This document shows, piece after piece, positions 6,397 through 14,900 of a stretch of DNA of 15,330 bases. This stretch comes from GCA-003244245 sp035997545 (GTDB taxonomy: Bacteria; Actinomycetota; Actinomycetes; Mycobacteriales; Pseudonocardiaceae): the NCBI GenBank assembly GCA_035997545.1, contig DASYIL010000318.1:1-15330 (forward strand). The letters are read 5' to 3'. The translations under genes and the position numbers were made by a program. Under the pieces are notes generated by a model, which ran no database searches, had not been told where the DNA came from, and saw only the letters and a list, made by a program, of their open reading frames with translations. Numbering within the stretch: the first letter of the stretch is position 1; every line of letters begins with the position of its first letter.

Positions 6397-6880
6397 CCTT
6401 GGTCCAGGGGTGACACCAGCGGGTCTGGAACGCGGCGTCGCTCTGGTCGATCGTCACCATGGCTGGGCCAGGCCCGAGGGCGTTGGCGATGATCGAGTCT
6501 GTGGCGTCGCTGGTGCGCTTGAGGCGCTCCCAGTAACAGTCCAAGGAGCCGGACGGCCCGGTGGTCTGGTAGGTGCCGGGGGCGATGTCCGTGCCCACGA
6601 CGAACCTGCCCTCACCAAGAGTGGTCGCCAGGTTCGCCGATGCTGCTGCCGGTGCTGGCAGGGCGACCGGCGCCGGAGGCTGCGCGTGCGCCGTGGCCGC
6701 TGGCTCGTCGCTGCTGGCGAGGATGGTGATGATGGCGAGGTTAGCGACGATGGCGATGATGAACGCGAGCAGCAGCCGGGGGGTGATCCAAGGCTGCGCC
6801 TCGAGGGGCCTCTCCGCCGGAGTATCACTGCTTGCCGGGTAGACGTAGACGGACTGCGGGACTGGTTGGGCTACGGCCAT
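6389..6880 (-). CDS. Single-pass membrane-anchored hypothetical protein
   Basis: ATG 6880 follows GAGAGG with about 4 nt spacing. The 163-residue protein has a cytoplasmic Pro-rich N-terminus (1-33), one transmembrane segment (about 35-55, LLLAFIIAIVANLAIITILA), an Ala/Pro linker (60-84) and an extracytoplasmic domain (85-163). That domain carries FVVGTDIAPGTYQTTGP, LDCYWERLKR and RWCHPWTKV. I know this domain from many actinobacterial surface proteins; its two cysteines probably form a disulfide. Function unknown. The 5' untranslated region can fold back on the Shine-Dalgarno and start codon (see the inverted repeat 6880-6986). It is convergent with the FmdE-like gene, sharing 8 nt. Confidence 0.7.
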   Translation of the reverse strand: MAVAQPVPQSVYVYPASSDTPAERPLEAQPWITPRLLLAFIIAIVANLAIITILASSDEPAATAHAQPPAPVALPAPAAASANLATTLGEGRFVVGTDIAPGTYQTTGPSGSLDCYWERLKRTSDATDSIIANALGPGPAMVTIDQSDAAFQTRWCHPWTKVR

Positions 6881-6986
6881 GGCGCCTCTCTCAAAGATAT
6901 GGTGCAGCGTTTCGCCACCTACGCGCCCAAGGGCCCGTTACCGGGTGCATCGGTGCCCGGCAGAGCATCGTTACGGAGAGGCGCCA
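6880..6986. repeat. 11-bp perfect inverted repeat covering the start of the membrane-protein gene
   Basis: TGGCGCCTCTC at 6880-6890 is the exact reverse complement of GAGAGGCGCCA at 6976-6986. The arms are 85 nt apart. On the minus strand the 6880-6890 arm holds the Shine-Dalgarno (GAGAGG) and the first base of the ATG, and the other arm lies upstream in the leader, so pairing would hide the ribosome-binding site. The 85-nt gap carries no gene. Confidence 0.55.
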
Positions 6987-6991
6987 GCTGG

Positions 6992-7009
6992 CTACTGTCC
7001 GTCGCCGGG
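6992..7009. repeat. Direct repeat, copy 1 (downstream side of the methyltransferase gene)
   Basis: CTACTGTCCGTCGCCGGG matches copy 2 at 7893-7910 at 17 of 18 positions. It encodes the last residues and the stop codon of the methyltransferase. Confidence 0.55.
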
Positions 7010-7867
7010 GACGATACATCGAGCAGCTCGCGAGGACGCTCGGGCCACGAACAGTGCCACGTGCGTCCGCCGATCGGGCTCCGGCAAGTTCCACGCGCGC
7101 GCGATCTCGGTAGACGTGACGGCCCTGATATCGTCGAAGCCCGCCTCCCGAAGCGCGGTCACGATGTCGTCGCGGGTCCGCGCGTCGCGCTCTAAGCCCC
7201 GCCCACCCGTGGACCGTTTCATCGCCGCCTCAAGCACGCGCCCGATGATGCCCGGCTCGGGCTCCTCGCTTGTCGGCGTCAGATCGAACACGAATCGCAG
7301 CTCTCCCGCGATTGCCGCGAGCTGCCGCACCTTCGCGAACAGGCGATGGCGAGCGTCGGCGGCCAAGTACATCATCAGGCCTTCCGCGATCACGAACACC
7401 GGCTCGCCGTGTCGCACGAACGGGTCGAGTGCCACGGTGTCGACGTCGCCCTCGACGAGGCGCAACCCCGGCCGCGCGAGCACCGCGCGACCCTCGTCGG
7501 TGCGCTGGAGGAGCTCACGCTTACGCTCGACGACAGGCGGCAAGTCGAGCTCGGTGTAGGTCACGTGCGGATCGCTCGTTGCAGCGGCGCCCCGTCGAGA
7601 GAACCCCGCCGCCAGCTCGATGACGTGTCGATAGCCCGACTCGCGCAACAGATGATCGATCATCGTATGCCGGTGGAGCAACGAATGGCGCAGCGGCGCG
7701 AGCTTGTGATTGAACATCCTCGCTGCCGCGAGCGTGGCGTTGGTCATGTCGAACACGCGCTTGGCATCCGGGCTCGCGAACAGATGCGCGTGCGAGAGGC
7801 CGCCCCACGCCCACACCTGCGAGGTATAGAGCGCCGTCACCGACAGGTCGCCCGGCTTGGCCGTCAC
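6992..7867 (-). CDS. SAM-dependent O-methyltransferase, TcmP / leucine-carboxyl-methyltransferase-like
   Basis: The 291-residue protein carries the signature of the PPM1/LCMT/TcmP family (COG3315 type): VIELAAGFSRRG (82-93, SAM motif I), YTELDLPPVVERK (104-116) and FVIAEGLMMYL. Known members methylate carboxyl or hydroxyl groups of polyketides or protein C-termini using S-adenosylmethionine; the substrate here is unknown. GTG 7867 has no Shine-Dalgarno, but TAGACT lies 7 nt upstream, which suits a leaderless transcript. The natural family end is about FVARASS; the last residues (about CIVPGDGQ) are encoded by one copy of an 18-bp direct repeat whose other copy lies just upstream of the gene. 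That arrangement suggests the gene was inserted as a cassette. Confidence 0.75.
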   Translation of the reverse strand: MTAKPGDLSVTALYTSQVWAWGGLSHAHLFASPDAKRVFDMTNATLAAARMFNHKLAPLRHSLLHRHTMIDHLLRESGYRHVIELAAGFSRRGAAATSDPHVTYTELDLPPVVERKRELLQRTDEGRAVLARPGLRLVEGDVDTVALDPFVRHGEPVFVIAEGLMMYLAADARHRLFAKVRQLAAIAGELRFVFDLTPTSEEPEPGIIGRVLEAAMKRSTGGRGLERDARTRDDIVTALREAGFDDIRAVTSTEIARAWNLPEPDRRTHVALFVARASSRAARCIVPGDGQ

Positions 7868-7874
7868 GGGCGGC

Positions 7875-7880
7875 AGTCTA
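7875..7880 (-). promoter_or_regulatory. Possible leaderless -10 element for the methyltransferase
   Basis: On the minus strand TAGACT ends 7 nt before GTG 7867. Actinobacterial leaderless genes typically have a TANNNT box 6-8 nt before the start codon, and no ribosome-binding site is present here. No clear -35 is visible. Inference from spacing only. Confidence 0.4.
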
Positions 7881-7892
7881 GGGCACCTTTGA

Positions 7893-7910
7893 CTACTCTC
7901 CGTCGCCGGG
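7893..7910. repeat. Direct repeat, copy 2 (upstream side of the methyltransferase gene)
   Basis: CTACTCTCCGTCGCCGGG differs from copy 1 at 6992-7009 only at position 6. It lies between the methyltransferase start and the end of the broken glycosyltransferase, a gap of about 127 nt that otherwise holds only the possible -10 box. Confidence 0.55.
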
Positions 7911-7994
7911 ACTCACTGTGCGGTGTGGCCAACCGCATCCCGAGCCGGAGCCACGACCGGCGCAAACCCCTCCAGCGTTTCACAGGTGACGCAG

Positions 7995-8592
7995 CTAGGG
8001 CCAAAGCTGTGACCATGGCGCCCCCTGGCCGGAACAGAGCCAGGCCGGCGTGGCCAGCGAGAAGAGGTTCATTGCAGGGCCGGTGGTCACTGTAGCTACT
8101 TGCCGAACCTCGGTGAAATACTGGTTCAGATAGGTGGGATCGGAGCCGACGAAGAGGACAGTGTCGAACATCATCCGCTGGTGCGCCGAAGTACCAGTAG
8201 CCGCGATGTGGCTGAAGGGATGTGGCAGCCCGCGGGCCGGGCCTTACCGGTCGATGGCGCTGGCGTCCCAGTACCATTCGGCGACTACCGCGGTGGTGCG
8301 CCGGGTGGAGCAGCCGTTCCCCGACGAGCGAACTGGGGAAAACGGTATCCATCGCGCGAGCCAGGCGCGGCACCAGCGGCCCCTGATCGGCGTATCCCCA
8401 GTCAGATGATTCCCGGCGATCAGAAAGTAGAGTTCGTCATTGAAGTATCCAACGCGCCCGCTAGTCAGCAACAGCACCAGCCCGACCCCGGCGGCGATCG
8501 CCAGCACCGACCAACGCGCCCGGGTGTTTCTCTGTCGGGGCAGCTACTTGCTCAGTATCCACCGGCAGTGGGTCACGCCCACCCGGTTGCAT
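7995..8592 (-). pseudogene. Broken ArnT/GT39-type membrane glycosyltransferase
   Basis: Pieces of one GT-C membrane glycosyltransferase appear in shifting frames. A possible start is ATG 8592 (MQPGGRDPLPVDTEQ). After a frame change comes the first membrane helix and catalytic loop, ARWSVLAIAAGVGLVLLLTS and VGYFNDELYFLIAGNHLT, with the DE pair typical of the family. Another change gives GYADQGPLVPRLARAMDTVF and SSLVGERLL (about 8400-8290). The C-terminus reads GYWYFGAPADD, then FDTVLFVGSDPTYLNQYFTE and VRQVATVTTG, and ends LCSGQGAPWSQLWP with TAG at 7995-7997. Family members have about 500 residues; fewer than 200 codons remain, so the multi-helix middle is deleted. Intact relatives move sugars from polyprenyl-phosphate donors at the membrane. 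It begins 38 nt after the methyltransferase that ends the PKS operon, so it may have been its last gene. Confidence 0.7.
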
Positions 8593-8630
8593 TAACGACC
8601 GCACTTCGCCCCCTGGTCGGCCTGCAGCTG

Positions 8631-9680
8631 TCAGCCGTCCTTGCGAGCCAGCACCCGGTAGGCGTTGCCCCCGCGGGTGCGGCGCACCACCTGGCGAAGC
8701 AGCTCGTCGAGCAGGTACGGGACCACCAGCAACCGCAGGCCTACGGCCCACACGGCGGTGTGCCGAAGCCGCCGCCAGCGCGTCGGCCCGGCGGCGGCCA
8801 GCCACGGCAGCCTCGGGTCGGGGACGACGGCGTTGAGGGTAAGTGCCAGGCTGCCTAACAGGTCGCCGCCCTGGTGAGCCGCGCCGCGGTCGATGGCCAC
8901 CGCCGAGAACCCACGGTCGGCCAGCGCCTGCACCAGGTTACGTACCGGGATCATGTGCTGGTGCTGCGGCTGGAGCCACGGTAGCCACCAGCGGCCGAGC
9001 ACGCGGCCGAAGAACGACTCGGGGTCGGGCAGCTCGATCAGCAGGTAGCTACCGGCCTGGAGGACCTTGGCGGCAGCGTCCAGCTCGTCGAACGGCTCCC
9101 GGGTGTGCTCCAGATAGTGGTGCATGCTGACCACGTCGTACCGGCCGGCCAGCTCGCCGGCGAGCGCGACAAACTCCCCCCGGTAGCCGTGGTCGATCCA
9201 GCCGCGGCGCTGCGCCTCCTCGATGCCGGCGCTCTGGTCGAGCCCGTCGAAGGCGCTGTCCGGCCAGACCTCGCGGGCGAGCCGGCAGAAGTGGCCGTGA
9301 CCGGCACCGACATCCAGCCATGCCCTTGGCGTGGTGAACGGTTTCAGCATGTCGACCCGCCCGCGATAGGAGCGCCCGGCGGCGTTGAATGCCTTCTCCA
9401 TCACCTCCCGGCCGAGGCCGTCGTAGAAGTCCCGGTAGTAGAAGTCCAGCCCGGCCGGGGTGAGCCGGGGATTCTGGAAGATGTGCCGGCAGCTCCCGCA
9501 CTGCTCCAGGGCGAACCGGCCCGGTTTGCGCTGGATGAGGTCGGAGGCATTCAGCCGGACCGACAGGTCGGTGGATCTGCACCAGGGACAGGTGTCCCGG
9601 CGGGGTTCAAGAAAGCGCTCGACGCCGCCGGACAGCTCTGCCTGGTAATAAGGCCGGGCGGCCTCGTACGGATCGTTCAT
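8631..9680 (-). CDS. SAM-dependent methyltransferase with N-terminal zinc ribbon
   Basis: ATG 9680 overlaps the glycosyltransferase stop as ATGA. The 349-residue protein starts with a Cys4 ribbon (CPWC at 31-34, CGSC at 61-64), then the region FQNPRLTPAGLDFYY, then a Rossmann methyltransferase domain with motif I WLDVGAGHGHFC (121-132), the acidic LDQ after strand 2, MHHYLEHTREPFDEL (motif IV region) and LLIELPDPESFFGR. The ribbon-plus-methyltransferase layout resembles sugar C-methyltransferases and related type-23 methyltransferases of natural-product clusters. The C-terminus is basic and amphipathic with a hydrophobic stretch (VWAVGLRLLVVPYLLDELL) that may touch the membrane. In this operon it likely methylates the sugar or the polyketide; which one cannot be told. 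Confidence 0.8.
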   Translation of the reverse strand: MNDPYEAARPYYQAELSGGVERFLEPRRDTCPWCRSTDLSVRLNASDLIQRKPGRFALEQCGSCRHIFQNPRLTPAGLDFYYRDFYDGLGREVMEKAFNAAGRSYRGRVDMLKPFTTPRAWLDVGAGHGHFCRLAREVWPDSAFDGLDQSAGIEEAQRRGWIDHGYRGEFVALAGELAGRYDVVSMHHYLEHTREPFDELDAAAKVLQAGSYLLIELPDPESFFGRVLGRWWLPWLQPQHQHMIPVRNLVQALADRGFSAVAIDRGAAHQGGDLLGSLALTLNAVVPDPRLPWLAAAGPTRWRRLRHTAVWAVGLRLLVVPYLLDELLRQVVRRTRGGNAYRVLARKDG

Positions 9681-10843
9681 GTGAGTTTCTCCAGGTGGTC
9701 GGTCGCGGCGGTGGCGCCGCCGGCGTTGGTGAACGAGGTCTGTACGCGCCGCGCCGCGGCCAGATAGGCCGGGTCGTCGAGCAGGGTCGTAATGGCATTG
9801 CGCAATTCGGTGGAGCCGACCCGGCCGAAGTGCACCCGGATGCCGGCGCCGGCGTCGACGACCTGCCCCGCGATCACCGGCTGGTCGTCGCGGATCGGGG
9901 CTACCACGAGCGGCACGCCGTACGCAAGGGCTTCGCACACCGTGTTGTGGCCAGCGTGGCTCACCACCGCATGCAGGTACGGAAGCAGGTCGAGTTGTGG
10001 GACGAACTCGCGGACCAGTACGTGGTCGGGCGGCGTGCCTACCAGGTCGGGCGGGGCGACGACTATCACCTGCAGCCGGTCGGCGAGCGCCGCCACCGCC
10101 TGCACCGCAGTGGCGAAGAACCGCTGGCCAGCCTCATGGTTGACCGTGCCTAGCGAGACCAAAACGTGTTGACGGTCTGGGTTTAGCCAGTCCCACGGGA
10201 ACTCAGGTGCCCCAGCCCGTACCCCAATCGACGGGCCCACGAATATGTAGTGAGCGGGGAAGTCTGAGACCGGTCCGACCAGCGCGTCGGTCGTGAACGC
10301 CAGCACAAGATGGCCGGAAAACCGCAGGTCGACAGGATCTGATACGGCCAAGTCGCGTTGGAAGTCGACGAGGACCTGCCGTGCCCAGGCGCCGAGTTTG
10401 GGCATGGTGACAAACTGGTCGGTCAACTCCGCCGAGGTGGTGGCCGAGGTGGCCCACGGCAGTCCGCGTTGGTGGGCCACCAGCGCGCCAGCCAGCGCCT
10501 GTTGGTCGACAACCAGGACGTCTGGGGCGAACTCGTCCACCGCCGCTGCGACGCCGGGAACCATCGAGGCTGCCAGCGGAATCAGGAAATCTGTCCACAA
10601 GAACCGGAAAGCGGCTGCTCCTCGCAGGCCCAGCGAGCGGCGGCCGACCTGGTCCAGTGTCTGGCCGCCGAAGTTCGCTGCGACCGGGATCAGCCTAGCC
10701 CCCGGCGGCAGCAGCGGGCCGACGGTCTCAGCGTGTCCGGCCCAGGCGACCAGGTGGCCGCGGTCGGTCAGCTCCCGGCCCACCGCCACCGTGGGGAAGG
10801 TGTGTCCGGCCAGCGGCGGTATCACGAACAGGAACCGGCTCAC
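9677..10843 (-). CDS. GT1/MGT-type glycosyltransferase
   Basis: GTG 10843 overlaps the hydrolase stop as GTGA, giving 388 residues. The N-terminal Rossmann domain starts FLFVIPPLAGHTFPTVAVGR with ELTDRGHLVAWAG, the usual acceptor-side opening. The C-terminal donor domain has LVSLGTVNH and the PSPG-like block SHAGHNTVCEALAYGVPLVV (295-314) with the DDQP sugar-binding residues at 319-322. This is the GT-B fold of macrolide-type and antibiotic glycosyltransferases, which move an NDP-sugar to a hydroxyl of a natural product in the cytosol. A His after LAG (residue 14) fits the usual catalytic base. No sugar-biosynthesis genes lie in the window, so the donor may be a primary-metabolism NDP-sugar or be encoded outside it. 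Confidence 0.85.
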   Translation of the reverse strand: MSRFLFVIPPLAGHTFPTVAVGRELTDRGHLVAWAGHAETVGPLLPPGARLIPVAANFGGQTLDQVGRRSLGLRGAAAFRFLWTDFLIPLAASMVPGVAAAVDEFAPDVLVVDQQALAGALVAHQRGLPWATSATTSAELTDQFVTMPKLGAWARQVLVDFQRDLAVSDPVDLRFSGHLVLAFTTDALVGPVSDFPAHYIFVGPSIGVRAGAPEFPWDWLNPDRQHVLVSLGTVNHEAGQRFFATAVQAVAALADRLQVIVVAPPDLVGTPPDHVLVREFVPQLDLLPYLHAVVSHAGHNTVCEALAYGVPLVVAPIRDDQPVIAGQVVDAGAGIRVHFGRVGSTELRNAITTLLDDPAYLAAARRVQTSFTNAGGATAATDHLEKLT

Positions 10844-11646
10844 CGGTGACCCACAGCTGTCGGGGTAGCGAACCAGTCCAGCACGATGGCCCGCAAGACC
10901 TGTGTCGCCTTCGGCAGCAGCCAATGGTCGAGGTCCGGCAGGACAGTGAGCGCACACGAGGGCAGGAGACCGTCGAGCATGTGTGAATGGTGGAGTACGT
11001 CGGAGTGCTCACCGTATACGGCGCGTACTGGGCGGGCGAATACCCGCAGGTCCCGTTCCACAAAGGGTTCCGTGGCCAATAGATCGGCCACAAAGGTGGT
11101 GTGGTGGATTAGGTCTCGTCCGAGCGCGGCCCGCCGGGCGAGCTTGCGGCCGTACTGGGCTGTCCATCGTACCGGATCACCGTCGGAGAGGTCTAATCTG
11201 ATTTTGATTTCATTGATCGTGGCGGCCATCTGCTCGGCCCAACCCGGGACGGGGACGTGTGCCTCGATCAGCACCATGCTGGCCACGCGGTCGGGATACG
11301 CGACGGCGAAGCCGAGCGCGACCGTGCCGCCGTAGCTGTTGCCGACTAAGTGGACCGGGCCGTCGACGCCCAGGGTATCGAGGATCGCGGCGAGATCGGC
11401 GACCGAGTCGCTGACGCGGTAGCCGGTACGCGGGCGCTCGGACAGGCCCTGGCCGCGCTGGTCGTACAGGATCACGTCGGCACCGGCGTGTGCAACCGGG
11501 TTGGCCAGTGTGTAGTAAAAGCTAGACAGGTTGTCCATGCCCAGCCCGTGGATGAACACAACTGGGTGCACCGGCGCGCTCGCCGGACGGCGGGCGGTCA
11601 ACCGCTGGACGTGAAACCGGATACCGCGCGCGATGATCTCAGCCAT
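10840..11646 (-). CDS. Alpha/beta hydrolase, probable product-release or trimming enzyme
   Basis: ATG 11646 overlaps the ACP stop by 8 nt, giving 268 residues. Family landmarks are the oxyanion loop HGLGMDN (33-39), YDQRGQGLSERP (61-72), the nucleophile elbow GNSYGG (Ser104), the acid Asp216 in GEHSDV and the His241 in DLDHW. The full Ser-Asp-His triad is present, so it should be an active serine hydrolase. The position next to a free ACP and a PKS without a visible thioesterase domain suggests it hydrolyses or cyclises the ACP-bound chain. A cytosolic esterase or lactonase acting on the finished product is the alternative. No signal peptide. Confidence 0.85.
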   Translation of the reverse strand: MAEIIARGIRFHVQRLTARRPASAPVHPVVFIHGLGMDNLSSFYYTLANPVAHAGADVILYDQRGQGLSERPRTGYRVSDSVADLAAILDTLGVDGPVHLVGNSYGGTVALGFAVAYPDRVASMVLIEAHVPVPGWAEQMAATINEIKIRLDLSDGDPVRWTAQYGRKLARRAALGRDLIHHTTFVADLLATEPFVERDLRVFARPVRAVYGEHSDVLHHSHMLDGLLPSCALTVLPDLDHWLLPKATQVLRAIVLDWFATPTAVGHR

Positions 11647-11935
11647 CGATCGCCCCCGCCAGGGCCAAGCAGTTCGCAATGTAGGTGACCAGCACGCCGG
11701 TCGTCATCTCGATGATCTCTTCGAACTCCTTGGCCGCGAGGAACGCCACGAAGTCGACCCGGTCGCCGTACCTTTCCGCAAGCATCGTGGACAGCTTGAC
11801 GAACTCGATGCTCTCCAGCTCGAGATCCGCGTCGAATGAGGTGTCCATGCTGATGTCGAGACTCAGGGCGTATTCCGCGCCGATGATCTCAGTCAGCATC
11901 GCGCGAACCTCGGCCAGGATCTGGTCAGGCGTCAT
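11639..11935 (-). CDS. Free-standing acyl carrier protein
   Basis: ATG 11935 shares its A with the PKS stop (TGATG) and is preceded by AGGAGGGGG, a very strong Shine-Dalgarno located inside the PKS end. The 98-residue protein has the ACP four-helix pattern: an N-terminal helix (PDQILAEVRAMLTEIIGA), an acidic loop, and the attachment site DLELESIEF, in which Ser42 should carry the phosphopantetheine arm (usual form DSL). A second helix follows it (FVKLSTMLAERYG). The C-terminus is somewhat extended and hydrophobic (VLVTYIANCLALAG). Its most likely partners are the PKS encoded just upstream, which carries a PPTase domain able to activate it, and the hydrolase downstream. Confidence 0.88.
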   Translation of the reverse strand: MTPDQILAEVRAMLTEIIGAEYALSLDISMDTSFDADLELESIEFVKLSTMLAERYGDRVDFVAFLAAKEFEEIIEMTTGVLVTYIANCLALAGAIDG

Positions 11936-14900
11936 CAGGTTGCCCCCTCCTGTGTGCGCTGTATCTGCTTCTTGGACTCGAGATCTGTCACCTCCGGCTG
12001 GGCCCAGGCCGCCGCATACGGCTCGGGTTCGGCTGTCCAGGGGAGTGCCCGTCCCCGCACCCATGCCGCAACGTGTCCGCCGCCTTCGAGGACGGTGGTG
12101 GAGATCTGGAAACCGCGGCTTCGGTGGTCCACCTGGAGCCTTCCGTTCTCCTCGGCCCGGACGACGACGAAGTCCTGGGGTCGTCCCCGCAGACCGGTGC
12201 CGACCGCCTTGGACACCGCCTCCTTCGCCGCCCAGAACCGGGTTAGCCAGCCGGCTCGGTCACCTGCTGCTGCGACCAGGTCGAGAAGCAGGCGCTCATT
12301 GGCCGTCAGGGTTGCGCTCTCGAAGAGGGACTCGCGCTCCTCGATCTTCTCCACGTCGATGCCCACGCCGCCCTCGCCCTCCGGCGGAAGCACCATCGCC
12401 GCGCCGTATCCCGCAGTGTGCGAGACCGATACGGGCAGGGGTTCGGGGAAGGGTCCGTGGGCGAACGGACGGCCGGCCGAGTCAGGGACGACGGTGATCT
12501 CTGCCGGATAGATCGGCCCCGCTCCCTGCTGCCAGAGCAGCCGGCGCACGGCGTCCTTCACTGCCATCCTGCCGAGGAGCCACTGGGAACGAGCCCTCGG
12601 ATTGCGCTTCTCGTACTCAGTCCGCTCGGCGGCGGTGAGATACCGGCGCATCAGCATGTCCCGGGCCGAGGGGTCCCACGTCTCCTTGACCAGGAACCAC
12701 CCTCCCCGCTGTTCCCGGGCAAGACAATTGACCTCCGGAAACTGCCACACCGGCCAGATCAGGTCATCGCTGTAGAAGCGGTAATCCACCCAGTCGTCGA
12801 TCCGCGCCCACACCTGGCCGTCACCGGTCACCAGTTCCAGGTCCGCTCTGATCGCGCGCTCGGTCAGGGTGCGGGCCCACAACGTGCACTCCAACCGTGC
12901 ACCGGGGAGCGGATGAGGACCGTGGAAGGTGATCCGTCCAATGCTGCTGGGGAACGCGACCAGGTTGCTCTCCGCGTTCCGCTGCAGCCAGTAACCGGTC
13001 ACCTGCCCGGCGTTGTCCAGCAGTGCTCCCGGAGCCGGCAGCGTCGTGACGGTGGCGCGCATGCCGTTTTCCGCCATCGGGCCGAGGCCCGCGAGGCCCT
13101 GATACCGCGGGCCGTGGAACATCCAGCGATCCGCGTAGAACCGGTCCGCTGAAACGTCCGAGGGGTTTTCCCTGACAAGCGCTTCGTCGGACGGCGATGG
13201 GGCCGTCGGATACCCGTCCCCCAGGAGAACGATCCCGTAGGAGTACCCATCGAGGGAAACCCGCACCCGGTCCTGCCCGTCACGTACTGAGGTGATGGAG
13301 ACCTCGACGGAGGGGATGGCGGCAAGCCACTGCAGCGCTCGAACCGACTCGATGCCCACCACGGTCCGCCCCGGGACGAGGGAGCGCGCCGCATCCATCA
13401 TGATCTCGAGCATGGTGGTCATGGGAACGACCGGGAACCGGTCGGACAGGTCTCCCCAACCGTTGCGCTGCCGATAGAGGCAGTGGTCCTTCAGATACGG
13501 CATGGCCTCAATGGATACGGTCAGCCGGGTGACGTTCCTGGTGGCAGGCATCACGACGGGCAGCGCGTGAGGTTCCTCCGGGCGGCGCCGCAGCTGCGGC
13601 CCGCTGCCCTGCCGGAGGACGGATCCACGGGCCTGCCAGGCCTCGAGGACGCCACGTGCGGTACCGGATGCCTCCTGGAGCACGGATTCAAGCTCCGCCA
13701 GCAGCGGATGGCCCACCTCGGCAAGCATCCGGGCGGGCTCGGGTAAAGCGGCGGGGACAGCCCGCAGTGGCGCGGTCCCCGCCGGCAGGCGGAGCATGGG
13801 TACCCCGAGACCGAGGCGTACGCCCTGGCACGAAGGGGCTGCCACCGGGTTCGCTGCGGTGTCGGCAGCCGGGATCCGGCGTGCCGGTACGTGCAGGCGG
13901 TCGAAGTCGGGCTCGGCGCCCTCCGTCCACAGCGCCGCCACCACCCGGGCCAACTGTTCCATGCCCGAGACCTTCGGCGCCTGCGCGCTGACGGCCAGGT
14001 GTTCACGCCGGTGCAGCGTGTCGCCGACGAATCCCATGGTGCTTCCCAGGCCCATCTGCACGAAGACTCGCACACCGGAGTCATACATACGTTCGATCAT
14101 CGGACCGAACCGGACCGGTTCGACCAGATGCCGAACGATCAGTTCCCGGAGCTCCGGAAGACCGGTCGGATACCGGCTGGCCGTGGTGGCCGACCAGATC
14201 GGAAGCTTCGGCGGGTGCAGATCCGCGGCATTCAACATTGCCGTCATCGGATCCAGATAGGGACGGAGTAACGGGGTGTGGAATCCGGACCGGAACGGCA
14301 GAATCTGCCCCATCACCTGCTGTTCGGCCAGCCCCACCAGGAGCCTATCGACCACCTGTTCGACACCGCATACAATGGACTGGTGGGGACAGTTGTCATG
14401 GGACAGCCCCACCCTGGCCCGATCCGCTGCGGGCAGCCCCGCCATGGCAGCCAGTGCCTGCTTCACACCGCAGCCCAGCGCTGCGAAGACCACATCGGGA
14501 AGGTCGAAGTCCTGGCTTGCCAGATCAGCCAGAAATGCGTCGAAGGACTCCGGCGGAGTGGTCTCCGCGGCTCCCATCGCCGTCCATTCCCCTACGCTGT
14601 GGCCCGCCAGCACATCGGGCCGGATGCCCAGTTCGGCTAGGGCGGTGCGGAGCAGGAAGCCCAGCCGCGCCACCCCGACTGCCTGTTGCTCGAGGGACCC
14701 GTCCACGGGCAAGGGGCAGGGCAGTCCGAAGTGCTGGGCGATGTCCTCCATCCAGGGGTCGAAGGCGGCCTCGATACCGGGGAAGACGAAGGCGAGCTGA
14801 TGCGTCGGATCGGCGAGGAGCGGTGCCGGAGTGAACCAGATGTCGTTCCGCCCCCGCCACGAAGTACCTCGGAGGACCGCCTTGCGGGCCAGCCCCAGTC

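Noticed and set aside
6410..8095. Plus-strand open frames (6410-7195 and 7346-8095) opposite the membrane protein and the methyltransferase
   Set aside because: No family signal, and both are antisense to genes with recognised features.
8610..8640. Palindromic CTGCAG/CAGCTG cluster at the methyltransferase end as a terminator
   Set aside because: Stem too short and no T run; no convincing terminator seen.
8100..8858. Plus-strand open frame of 252 codons over the broken glycosyltransferase
   Set aside because: Gln/Pro/Gly-rich without motifs, and it runs across both the pseudogene and the methyltransferase end; the minus strand explains both.
11685..12497. Plus-strand open frame of 270 codons opposite the ACP and the PPTase end
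   Set aside because: Pro/Arg/Ser-rich composition typical of antisense frames; the minus strand carries unmistakable PKS and ACP motifs.
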